A stretch of 64,000 nucleotides of DNA, from NCBI GenBank assembly GCA_034190875.2, contig CM067354.1, positions 50,534,119-50,598,118 on the forward strand. The letters run 5' to 3'. How positions within the stretch are numbered: the stretch's first letter is position 1; each line of letters begins with the position of its first letter. The translations under genes and the position numbers were made by a program. The notes under the pieces are model-generated. The model saw nothing but the letters and a program-made list of their open reading frames with translations. It was not told the origin of the DNA and did not search any database. Shown piece after piece: positions 12,335 to 22,600 of the stretch. This DNA is from Urechis unicinctus (Eukaryota > Annelida > Polychaeta > Xenopneusta > Urechidae).

Positions 12335-12771
12335 TCCATCAAATTGGTATCTTTCATCCTCTTCCAATCATCTCTGCACTTAGTTTTCTTCTATCCCTCC
12401 TGAGTTTTTTCCTATTAAGGTACCCCCATGCACATCCAACATGGGATCTTTAGGGCTCCTTTTATTTCTTACTTTAATGCACTGGAGTAGCCCCCAGTGT
12501 GTGAAATCTTCTTATATGCATTTTCTTACACCCTTGTAATGTGCACTTCATTCATTGTTTTCTCTTCCTATCATTTAAATTAATGAAAAACCAAGAGGCC
12601 CATTTAAAGCTCCAAACTTCTCTGCTCTTACATCATAAAAATAACCCTTCAATATGTTCAACTATCTTATTTGTCCTGTGTTAACCAGAATCATTTGACC
12701 GCCTTTCGCTGTACATGGCCAAAAGAAGCCGAACAGCGTTAAATTTTGAATCAACAACAACAACAACAACA
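12335..12771 (+). other. LINE 3' UTR and CAA-repeat tail
   Basis: Noncoding 3' end of LINE copy 1. Part of it (12380-12590) recurs in inverse orientation at 45330-45520, confirming that it belongs to the LINE. It ends in about six CAA repeats at 12753-12770, just before the target duplication. Confidence 0.8.
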
Positions 12772-12783
12772 GCGATTGGGTGG

Positions 12784-13674
12784 TATCTTCGACACGTCTT
12801 TCCATTGACACGTTTTAGGCGTGGCGCAGACTGTAATACACAACGTAATCTTCGTCGTAGCCTTGCTCTTGAGCGAATCATCTCAAATAATCCACGACCA
12901 TATGTCTTCGTTATGCGCGGGCTTTCGTCGTCGTCAGAGTCGTCGTTGGTGTGGGCAGCACGTTTTTGACTGACTTGCTCAAAGAGAGTGGCATCGTCGT
13001 ATTCGCCGCATGTTGGAACGGTGTCATCGAGTGACACGAGTCGATCGAATTCCTCTCTTGGCATGGCTGGCGTCAAAGATACGTCGTACAGGTCACCGTC
13101 GATATCGTCAAGGGCGGGTTGGTCGGTTCAAGTGAAGCCGGCTTTACGGTAGCAGTTTGTGATGGTCACAGCCTCTACCCTAGCAGACAAATAGCAGGGC
13201 TTGTACGGATTCGTCAGCGTCGAGGGCGTTTATGAATCGTCCATTCAACGCGCTGCGGTAATGTCCTTTCCAGTTACGTATCACTCCTCGGTCCATCGGC
13301 TGTATCAGACTGGTGGTGTTGGGCGGCAGGAAGTGTAAAATGATGTTGGTCCACGTCACATTCGGCGAGTGGATTGAACAGTTTTCGAAAACCAGGCAGA
13401 CTTTCCGTTGGTTGAAGCAGAGCTTTTGGTCCCATTAAGTCAGCCAGTTTGTGAAGATCTCTCCCGTCATCCATACGTTTTTCGAAGAAGCGTATTCGAC
13501 CGGCATTATTGTGAAATCTTTCGGAAAACATAACGGGCGATGACGAGCTGTGGCAGCTTCTCCGATCCGCAGGCTGACTGTGTCCCTTGTCAGTAAAGGC
13601 CCAGAGAAGTAAAGGGCCGTCCCTTCTGTGTTGAATATGTCCTGGTCACGAAAGACGGCGGCAATTTCAGGCAA
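12784..13674 (-). pseudogene. Tigger/pogo transposase fragment, copy 2
   Basis: Same broken DDE remnant as in copy 1. The FTNWL-type block is at 13435-13674, the LPPNTTSLIQPMDRG block around 13260-13330, and the acidic tail at 12784-13076. The tail continues into LINE-derived sequence only by accident of the insertion. No intact transposase is possible. Confidence 0.75.
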
Positions 13675-14358
13675 TTAGCCTTGGAGCCAGTGTCGGACGA
13701 ACAGGTTATCGGCGTCTTGGTCCCGTTTAACGAAGTTGCACTGTACTAAGATACATATAGGGTCTAAGGTATATGGTACCAAGTGAGATAGGGCAGGGTA
13801 ATATGGGGCTAAGTTATATCAGTCATAGTCTTGTGTAATGATGTAAGGCGAAACTATGTACTTCTTAGTTATAGATGGCGAATTGGTATAGCGTTTACTA
13901 ATGTAGGGCGAACTTATAAAGGGGCGAACTTACAAAGGGCTTAGTTATAAATGACAAAGTTGTGTAGTGATAAGCTGTAATCGAGGGAGCTATATAGGCA
14001 AAGTATTAAGCAATATATGAGTGTACTAAATCAGTTATGACTAGATTCATTGTAACTGAAATTAGGGCGTGGCCACATTGTGAATAATAATAACATCTTA
14101 TTATTTGACTTCACTCATCATCTTCAGTCTGCTTTGATTCAGTGTAAAACTCATTCAGCTAAGTTGAAGCTGTCGCTTTCTAAACGAAGTCATTTTTGTC
14201 TCAGATATAAATGAAGCGCCGTCTGTAGTTGGTTTTAGTCAACATGCTAAATTAACATAAGCTGTCGTCGTCTGGATATGGGTGATGGTTTCACTGAAGG
14301 TGCATCTGAAGTCTGCCAGACTAATGGGTCGCCGTGTCCTGGACCAGAGCAAGCGGCA

Positions 14359-14741
14359 GTCCGTTTTGGCATAAATGAATAAGTACCATCCGCATTTCCA
14401 AGCCCATAGTAAAAACGATGTTAAGTGGGTCAAAGGCATCAATGGAAGGATGCCTTGGCGCTATACAGCTCTACTCCAATGAGCGAATTTGCTGACGCCC
14501 CTAGCGAACATAGGGAAAACCAGTTGGCGCGTCATCAGCCCTTTTTGTGGGTTAAACTTGTCAGTATGATTTTACACGGATAAGGATTGAGAACGAATTT
14601 TATCATATTGAATTTATTTTAGAGGTGATGGTCTAGGGCAAATTCAAAATGAGCTGATTCCATCGAGTTGTGAGCTGGTTTATATACGCCCCTAGCGCCA
14701 AATGTTTTCTCACCTTGTTCTTACCTTATTCATATGGCGCA
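14359..14741. other. 383-bp segment present in unit 2 but not in unit 1
   Basis: Both units read AAGCGGCA and then ACATCTCACC, but unit 2 has 383 bases between these. The segment contains a direct repeat of CGCCCCTAGCG (near 14497 and 14686) and no coding region. It ends GGCGCA while its left flank ends GCGGCA, so deletion from unit 1 by short homology is as likely as insertion into unit 2. Confidence 0.75.
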
Positions 14742-15298
14742 ACATCTCACCAATGGAAGCCACTTGTGAAAGCGCGCTATTACGGATGGCAGAGGACAAG
14801 ACTTCCGTTTTTGGTTCCAATTTTATTAAAGTAAGTCGCTATTTTTGGCTAAAAATGCGGGTCCAAGATTTGAGCGCAAGTTATTTATATTCGCGAGTCA
14901 AAGCGAAGTGAGTTATCGGGGAAGAGCTGTATATGAAATTTGTTTTTAAAGTAACACTTCTGCAGAGGATGAATTTGGGTGTCTAGAAAATTTGACACCT
15001 GGACCTGACAATACCAAGCGACCAATCAAAGAAGCCAAAGAATTGAAGAGCTCTGACAATTTTATTTCAAGATCATTCAATAAATAGATATTTCTATATA
15101 CAGCTGCATATATGTCCGAGTATAAATACAAGGAATATATAGGATAACAAAACAAGGGCATTGCATAACATTTCCCGCGGCGACTAATATCACAAGAAAT
15201 ATACAATGTTCATTTCCTGATTTTTATCACAGATCAAATGCAAACATCCAATCGTTGGATGTCTGACATCAATGTTCCTGTCCTGAATGTCAGAGCTC

Positions 15299-16839
15299 CT
15301 AAAGCACATTCTTTACCAAGGCGACGATTGTAGGTACGCAGAGAGCAGTCAGACTTAAGACGAGGCTGGAGCCTCCATTGCAATAGTCCTCTTGGCAACA
15401 GGTGTCTTTGGAAGAAATGCCGAACAAGCTGAAGGAGGATTCAGTACATGTGGTCTCGCAAGAACGAGAAACTGTGTACACACCAGCTGCACCAGCTCGG
15501 TTTTTCTGTCAACGTAGAAAAAGGAAAATGTGATTGTACTAAGTGAAACTTGGGATTGAATCTTAGAAATAGCCACGATGCAAAAGGAAATTGTGATTGT
15601 ACAAAATGAAGCATTGTTTTAGATTAATGCCTTCAAAAGCGAAGAAATAACGACCTCATTACGATTGCAATCAGTCTACTCGTGAAGTGATTGGGCTACT
15701 AAGTAACGACGTCACAAACCCGTCACACCCCTCATTAAGCCCGCGGAGAGGTGTGAAAAACACCGGGATGGCTCTAACAGCTTTGCAGGATACTGACAAA
15801 TTACAAAAGGTATTTGTACTTTGAAAATACATCGTTCATCAATCGCGAATATGTTGGTGCTTAAGTCATTCTCTAAATCACAATGTGAATTTAATACTTT
15901 TTTCTATTCCATGTCACCGAGACATGACCGAGATTTTAAAGAGGTGCATAAGGGCCAAGGACGACAGTCATCGGCGATGTGACGTCATAATGAGTAGCCC
16001 TATGGTCAGCTTTGCAGTAGAAACAAGCTCTCAGCATCATGAAAGCCTTCAATCGACTGGAATCTTAACTACTGGAGTCAACAGATCAAATAATAACTTG
16101 ATAGGACAAAGTTCCCCGAAGGTGCTAGGAAACTTACCTTGCAGTAGGTGCAGCCTGTAGAGTTTCCCTGATCGGACTCGTCGAAAGTATCGGAGCACAG
16201 CAGGCAAGTGTAGCAAGTGAGGGAATAAGCGGTGGCCACTGAAACATTTATGCTTTGATTATTTCGGATATTTCTAAATCGATTGACTGATATGATCGGA
16301 CAACTTGTATGTCCCATATGTCAATTCACCTCTATTTATGAAGCCTTTGCTATATCACTAAAGCGTTTATCGCTATGCTAAAAGGGCTTGCGCCACCATC
16401 CGAGGATGTATGCGAACACACCACCAATGAGCAGCTTTGATATAGAGTCTCTTAAAATATTATGAAATTTCTGATTTATTAGGGTCGTAGTCGCGACGAC
16501 CAATCAAAAAACTATATATCTTCAACATAAGAGGGCACACGCCGAACCCCGAGACGTTGGATCAACATTCCCATGTGCTTTTGTTGATTTTAGGGTTGCG
16601 CTACCTGACGACGGTAATGTGTTTTACTCATTTGCATATTTGCATATTTACTGAATAGGGATTTACTATTCGATATATAGCAAACAAGTGACCAATTTAT
16701 TTCCATTTTCATATTGAACGCTACTGTGAGTGTGTCTTTCAAAAACTATTACAATTATCTTAATTAAATAATTAACCAATAAAACATCGAGTGACTCACC
16801 ACAGGCCGACAGCAGAATGAAGGTCAACAGAGTGTTCAT
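15299..16839 (-). CDS. Ly6/uPAR-domain GPI-anchored protein (gene B), 3 exons
   Basis: This is the tandem paralogue of gene A with the same structure: exon 1 at 16800-16839, exon 2 at 16138-16238, exon 3 at 15299-15505, with the same donors, acceptors and phases. The predicted 115-residue protein differs from gene A at only two places by my reading, both in the region just after CCQEDYCN (Ala92 to Gly, Val95 to Leu), where the anchor would be attached. All ten cysteines, the sequon at Asn39 and the hydrophobic tail are kept. Intron 1 is shorter (561 versus 760 bases). A likely polyadenylation signal is at 15061-15066 (minus). The expected role is a secreted, membrane-tethered Ly6 protein; the partner is unknown. 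Confidence 0.88.
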
Positions 16840-17169
16840 GGTTCCTGTAGGGACGAAGCGCTTCTTGTTGAGATGTGAAGTTGATGGTCGACAATCTTGG
16901 AATGACTTCACCCCTGGTTTACTTCTGTTTTATACATATCCATCGACATGCGGTTACTAAGGGTGCTCAGCCAATCACTAGTAAGCAGCACCTACCACTC
17001 GACATTAAGAAAGCTGATTTAAAGATTACTTGGCACCCAACGATCAGGCCCTTCCTTAATGCGGCTGCCGAGTAACAGCAATCTGATGAATGAGGAAAGG
17101 TGTGAATACAGTTATCACACTCTGCAAGGTGTGATATTCTCGTCATCTGCCAAATTAATTGCAATAGAT
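16571..17169. repeat. Segmental duplication, unit 3 (truncated)
   Basis: This matches the beginning of units 1 and 2, including exon 1 and promoter of the Ly6 gene. Similarity stops at about 17169, inside the sequence equivalent to 743-746. The DNA that follows is related to LINE copy 2. Confidence 0.75.
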
Positions 17170-18031
17170 AATTCGAACGAAAAAACAAACAGGTTTGCGT
17201 CGACAAGATGGATCCATACGGCAGTGTTAGAATGTGACACTGAGTGATTTAAGTATTGAGTCATTAAAGCAGAGCATTGTATAGAACCCGCGCACCTACG
17301 GTAGCTGTCAGCGGGATCGACTCGACGAAGCTCGAAGTACTAACACGTATTCGATATCTGCTTAGATTTTTCGCGCTTTGTCGGTGTTTCTCTTTTGTTG
17401 ATTCAGTTTTTCTTGGTTTATTAGTTTTTGCTTAAGTTGAGGCGCAACTATTCGGTGATTATCCTTGCTTGTTATATTATATAAGGACAAATACAGTTTT
17501 TGTTTATTCCGTCATAGTCGCCATTGACTGGGCGGCCACCCTCTTTCGGCCTGCTTTAGCCAAGGTGTTAATTTCAGAGATTAAGCCGTTCTGTCAGCTT
17601 CGTTCAACACCGCTGCCAGCTACCCGTGAAAGCTACTACAACTACTTCATTATACTTCAGTCTTTAATCTTTTATTATTTGTTCACTGTCATATTATCGC
17701 ACATTTTTCTAGCGCATATCTGGTTTTTGTTTTCTTCATTTTTCTTTAGTTACTTTATCCTCAGTTGTCATCCTTATCCATTTCATCTCATTTCATTATT
17801 TCAAATGATTTCGGAATGGAGGAAGCACTCTCCATAGCAAATCTTCAATCTCACACTGACTTACACCCCATGACCCTTTCTCCGGCTAGATCATTCTCCT
17901 CGTGTCATTCTTCTCTTGACTTATTTGAAGATTCCTCATCACATTCATCTGTCAGCTCATATCATGAAACCCCAGTCAAAAAAGACGTCGGTCACCTTCC
18001 GTATCCCCAAAACAAACCATCTTCCCTGAAG
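17170..18031 (+). mobile_element. LINE copy 2, 5' part (5' UTR and start of ORF1)
   Basis: From about 17598 this matches the 5' UTR and ORF1 start of LINE copy 1 (6930-7352). ORF1 starts at 17816 with MEEALSIANLQ. One A is missing near 17980 relative to copy 1, which shifts the frame after the PVKK stretch. Upstream, 17534-17597 is loosely alignable with the very 5' end of copy 1. The region 17170-17533 may be extra 5' UTR, but I cannot prove it. The LINE is cut at 18031 by the KDZ transposon and resumes at 27318. Confidence 0.75.
18025..18031. repeat. Target site duplication of the KDZ element, left
   Basis: CCTGAAG at 18025-18031 is repeated at 27318-27324, on either side of the inverted-repeat element. 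The uninterrupted LINE at 7351-7357 has it once, within the same ORF1 sentence (CATCCCTGAAGTTG). This gives a 7-bp duplication. Confidence 0.9.
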
Positions 18032-18164
18032 CACCCGATACAACTTGGGGTCGGCGTATACTATAGGATACTGGGAGTCGCCGGTCATGCGTATGCCATA
18101 GGATGACAGTAGCGCCCTCTGGCTACTGGAAGACACCCCCGTCAGCCTATTGATACGATGGCAG
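18032..18164 (+). repeat. Left terminal inverted repeat of the KDZ element
   Basis: About 133 bp, reverse-complementary to 27201-27317. The outermost bases are CACCCGATACAACT. An insertion of about 13 bases near 18082 makes this arm longer than its partner. Confidence 0.88.
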
Positions 18165-18879
18165 CTCCCGAATCAAGTGGTGCACATCAGCTGCATTTAC
18201 CTCTCGAGACGGAGAATTCTTTGTTTTATGAATATATCGCTCAGTTTCATAATGAATATAAGTGAACAACCTTGGTTATTATAGTACAAGACCACCTATT
18301 GAGAGTTGACTCAAAGACAAAATTAGCTACAAGGAGTGGGGATGCGAAAAGGCAAGGCAAACCAACCTGCGACGTATTGGAAATGTCGGGTGAAAACCCC
18401 ATTCTTAAGATAGACATAATGAACCAATGACGAAAGAATTAGGTGTCATGGGGCAAAAAATTATAGAACTGCATCCTGGTTGCTTAGAGATGCAGCGAAA
18501 ACGCCACCTTGTCTATGGAATGGGACTAGAGCATGAATTAAAACTCATTTTGAAGTAGAAAATGGCGGACTCTATTCACTCGCAGTGTATGAAGTAATAT
18601 TGTGTCAGTAACGTCAGAAGGTGAAACTTGCTCGTTCGGATTACAGAAACGCCTACTATTGGCTACTGGAAGACGCTTCTGTCAGCGTATCGAAACGATG
18701 ACGTGTTGTTACTCTTGTCATTAGTCCATCACTTTCCTTCAGCGAATAAACGTCCATAGGTATGTCAATCGGAAGAAGAAAATGGCAGACTCTATTCACA
18801 TACATACAGTTGTGTCAATAAGTAAGTACTTGTATACAGAAACGCCTATATATATATGATATATATATCCATATATAAC

Positions 18880-18881
<2 letters not shown>

Positions 18882-18969
<88 letters not shown>
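18882..18969. repeat. (AT)n microsatellite, 88 bp
   Basis: Uninterrupted AT dinucleotide run of about 44 units with looser TA-rich sequence before it. Apparent open frames across it are low-complexity artefacts. Confidence 0.95.
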
Positions 18970-18972
<3 letters not shown>

Positions 18973-19455
18973 TACGTTTTTGGAAATGTTAATGATGCTT
19001 GTTTGATTTGCCAACTGCTGGATCTGTCATATTTGGTCTTCCAAAATTGTCGTCCCACCAAAATACTGGGTAAAAGTGAATGGTAATCGGATGCGCCATA
19101 CAGATTAGTGTGTTGACTCTGGTGGTTTTAATTCATGCGCAAGACGTTAATACGTGACATGTGATGCGGTGCACGCGGGACTACGTGACATATGATACAC
19201 GTTGAAATATGATGCGCGGACCGTTAAGACTTTGCCCATGTGGAAAGGTCCGACTCAATACTCTATCGCATTTGTTGTGCCCAGAAAGGTATACTCTATC
19301 GCATTTGTGTATATATAGATATATCGTGTGTCGATGGTGCCTTTAAATATTGCACATCTGTGCATTCATGCAATTGGCTAGGTGCATATGTTGGAAGATT
19401 GACAAGCATACTCAAAGACTGACAATTTTCTTTAATATATATTACATAACACAGG

Positions 19456-19509
19456 CACTCGAGTTCAGACATCATGGAGCTAATAAATCATGATGTCCGA
19501 ACTCAAGTG
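19456..19509. repeat. Hairpin-forming inverted repeat, 21-base arms
   Basis: Arms at 19456-19476 and 19489-19509 pair at 19 of 21 positions around a 12-base loop. The position is about 170 bases downstream of the transposase stop codon, within the KDZ element. Confidence 0.75.
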
Positions 19510-19675
19510 ACTGTGATACATAACCAATTGTTATCTGATGTTGAATGCTGGTGTAAATGGGTTGTCTGCTTGGTTTGATAAATCTAAGAAGTGGATACAA
19601 ACAAATTGGTTCAATACAGGCAGAATTTTATTTACATAACAGACCACAAGCTAAATATCTGCACAAATAAACTTA

Positions 19676-22600
19676 TTAAATTTCATCGTCACTGGAAATT
19701 TCCTCATTATCTGGAAATGCCTCAATATTGACAACAATCGCAGAAAGTCCATCCATTTCTATATCATTAATACTGAAAAGATTATAGACAAAATGCTCTA
19801 AATTTGAGCACCCTCTGTCTGTGGATGTTTTGATCATTATTTCTTCAGCGTGAAATTGGTTCCTCGTTTCCTTAAGATTTCTTGAAACCACTGACAAAGT
19901 TCCTTTATCAATGCTAGTTTGGTCAGTTTGCTGTTTTATGGCATCAATGGTATTTGCCAGCTGTTTCACCCTTGTCACTGTTGCCTTGTGCAGGCATGCC
20001 ATGTCTCAGTTCACCAAGTCTATTTCCTCAATACCACTTTCATGTAGTCTGTGATTGTTAATAAGCTTGCACTTCATGGGGAGTGGCACATCAGAGGAAA
20101 CAGAATTGAGTGGTGAAAGGTGCTGCTACACATCTGCATCAAGCGTTGTAACATCAGAGCGTTGTAGAACCATGTGTTGGGATACTATTGTAGCTGTTGA
20201 TAACCTTGTTCAGTTTCTTGCTTGTGAGCAGAATTTGGCGTGTAATACACTTTGCCACTGACTGGCCCCTGTTGACACAACATTGTAATTACTCATCAGC
20301 ATTTCATAATAATCCCATTCTGACCTAGGCTGACGGACATAAATATTTAGTTTATTGGAAAAACGACATAAAAATAAGGTGACTTCAAAACTCACTTGCA
20401 TACGTTGACTTAACTGTAACAAAATAGTTGTACAGTACCACTGCATCTCTCAACTCTTCCATATGCAAGAGGTTAGGGGCCTTTTCTTTTCTTTTCTGCC
20501 TCTCTATTTTTTTCAGAGAGGCATCTAGTCTGCACACAAAGTGATGAATGACAAAATTTAGTATCAATGACTGGTAGAAAAAAAGTTATCTCCATATCTA
20601 GTCATATACATTGTTTAATTTGAATAAAGAAAGAAACAAAGGGCCTTGAAGATCTGCTACTGTTGACAAGATTTTAAATAACAAGTTATGTCAAGATTGA
20701 ATTTTGAAGAAGTTAATGGTATAACATTATATTCAATGAGACACCAGGGAAAAACACTAACCACAAAAACCATTTGCCGGGTCAGGCAAGTGTCCTTGCT
20801 TGCTGTATTACAAAAGGTGACATCAAACTTTCAATAACGCCTTTCAAAGGTCATGAAGGGCTAATGTAAAGTTTAGGAGTGACAATTCTTTTTCCACAGC
20901 AAAGATATATGTTATGGTATACTAGCAATTATAACAATATCTAACCATCTATTATAATTATGTATGTAACTATTAAATTACCTGGCTGCTCTTCAGTATC
21001 CTCTGTGTTTAATGCATCATCAATTTCACCAACACTGCAGCCAGAATAAGTAGATAAAAACATTAATATCACTCCAATAACAGGATTGGTCATCCTTCTC
21101 CTGGCAGGAGTATTACAGATACATCGCAGCACCATTTGTGTATTTGATAAAAATCCACATTATCCAAAGACCCAACACATTGTGAGAATAGAGTTTACCT
21201 CAATGAATGGTACAGTTACAACATCAATGCATATGTGCATTCCCAAGGACACACAAAGAAAAGGATTAAATAAATTGTGAGGTTCCACATTTGGCAGAAA
21301 TCTACGACAATTAATTAAATCAAACTGCACATTTGTGTCAGAACAGCCTTTTATCATTATGGCTCTGCACCACGTCGTTCCCTTCTGAACACCAGTCATG
21401 TACTTGACCTATGGTTGCTCCTGTTTGAAGCCATTTTGATAACATTGTGTGGGCTTACCATATAACTTCAACTTTCACAATATTCACAACTGCAATTACA
21501 TGATTCAATAAAATTTGTAGATGACATTGGTTAGATGAAGCAATGCTTATTAACTATATTCACAGCATGTATGGCACCCCAACAACAAGGATACATTACA
21601 AGTTACTAAACTAATTACAGCCTTGGAATACCAATGACAATACCTTGTAATAAAGCAAGATACTCCTCCATTTCCTTTGATGTACTATCTCTGATAAGCA
21701 ATGACAATCTCTCATTCAAGGTATGGCCTTCAAAACCATTTAAGTAATCAATTTATTAAAAAATAATATAATTTGAGTAGTAGAAAGCGAAAAGGAAAGG
21801 TACAGGTAGTTATACTTGCATATTTTAGAAGTAATTTTCTGTCCATAGTTCAGGAGTGATTCCACAATAGGGTCTGACCTATTTTCTGGGGTATTTTCTT
21901 TTGTGATCTTGCTGAATTTGCCCAAATAGATCCAGCATCTCTCTGTTCCTTCACCATCAAAAAGCCCAGCGCCTTGGGCTATACTGGATTTACGATTTAA
22001 AACTATCTGATGTTTCAGCATGACCTTTGCTGGTAGCAATGGAATTATTAATAAGGATATTTTAATATATATATATCATATCACACATTATCACACAAGT
22101 ATATTAATCAATATGATATTCCTGTAACTTTAATTTACATTCTTACCTTACATGACATGTTGTGACCATACACATTGAATATTGGTATGGCAAATGTCAC
22201 TCCAGCACTTATGACTTTTTTGCTACATATGCAGGCCAAAAATACTGTTTGTCTAAAATTGGCAACAACTTTCAGCATTAGGTTGCATAGTACAAAAAAA
22301 ATGTGTTCGGTTACCTTGACAACAGTGCTTAGTAAACAGCCCAAATCATACAATAGGATGTCCACATTCTCCAAGTTTTTCATCATTAAAATACTGTATG
22401 CCATGCTGTTAAGAACTGAAACAGGGTTAACAGTATGTTAAAGATGTCCAGGTGGGTAGAATCTAAAATATCAAACCAACAACAACCAAAGCCACAACAA
22501 CAATACTGTTCACATGCTTCTTCATTAACTATAGCATCACAGAAAGCCCATTCTCCAAAGTCATTCACAATGGTGTGATGTTTCTCCTATGATACAAAAT

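Larger units (their letters stand above)
6874..12771 (+). mobile_element. I-clade-like non-LTR retrotransposon (LINE), copy 1
   Basis: A 5898-bp LINE inserted in the Tigger copy of unit 2. It has a 5' UTR (6874-7141), an ORF1 with a basic patch and three zinc knuckles, an ORF2 with endonuclease, reverse transcriptase and RNase H, a 3' UTR (12335-12750) and a short CAA-repeat tail ending at 12771. It is flanked by a 12-bp target duplication. ORF order, the RNase H after the RT and the simple-repeat rather than poly(A) tail point to the I group of LINEs. Single-base frameshifts in both ORFs make this copy inactive. Compared with the copy at 17534 onward, its 5' end may be shorter. Confidence 0.9.
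6496..13743 (-). mobile_element. pogo/Tigger-type transposon, copy 2, split by a LINE
   Basis: This is the counterpart of the element at 1326-2664 in unit 2, with the same 24-bp TIRs and flanking TA (6494-6495 and 13744-13745). It is interrupted at 6873/12772 by a LINE. The transposase remnants on the minus strand (12681-13076 and 13274-13674) match copy 1 with few changes and share the same losses. The element was therefore already dead when the unit duplicated. The sequence between TIR and LINE (6496-6873) is noncoding. Confidence 0.85.
5113..16570. repeat. Segmental tandem duplication, unit 2 of 3
   Basis: Three head-to-tail units start with the same sequence (TCCCATGTGCTTTTGTTG near 11, 5113 and 16571). 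Unit 1 runs to 5112, unit 2 runs from 5113 to about 16570, and unit 3 breaks off at about 17169. Without its LINE insertion (about 5.9 kb), unit 2 is about 5.5 kb. By eye the units are very similar across Ly6 exons, introns, minisatellite and Tigger element, with scattered small indels. Unit 3 lacks a stretch of the early unit after about 16657. The Ly6 genes straddle unit borders: exon 1 lies in one unit and exons 2-3 in the unit to its left. Confidence 0.85.
18165..19675. other. KDZ element, noncoding end with subterminal repeats
   Basis: No coding region is supported. Two related blocks (about 18557-18660 and 18778-18850) share AATGGCGGACTCTATTCAC and CAGAAACGCCTA motifs. A stretch at 18650-18705 resembles the inner TIR (TTGGCTACTGGAAGACG followed by GTCAGCGTATCG). 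The TA microsatellite and the hairpin below also lie here. A polyadenylation signal for the transposase gene (AATAAA, minus) is at 19627-19632. Confidence 0.65.

Noticed and set aside
18796..19086. Tyr-Ile repeat proteins
   Set aside because: Translation of the TA microsatellite.
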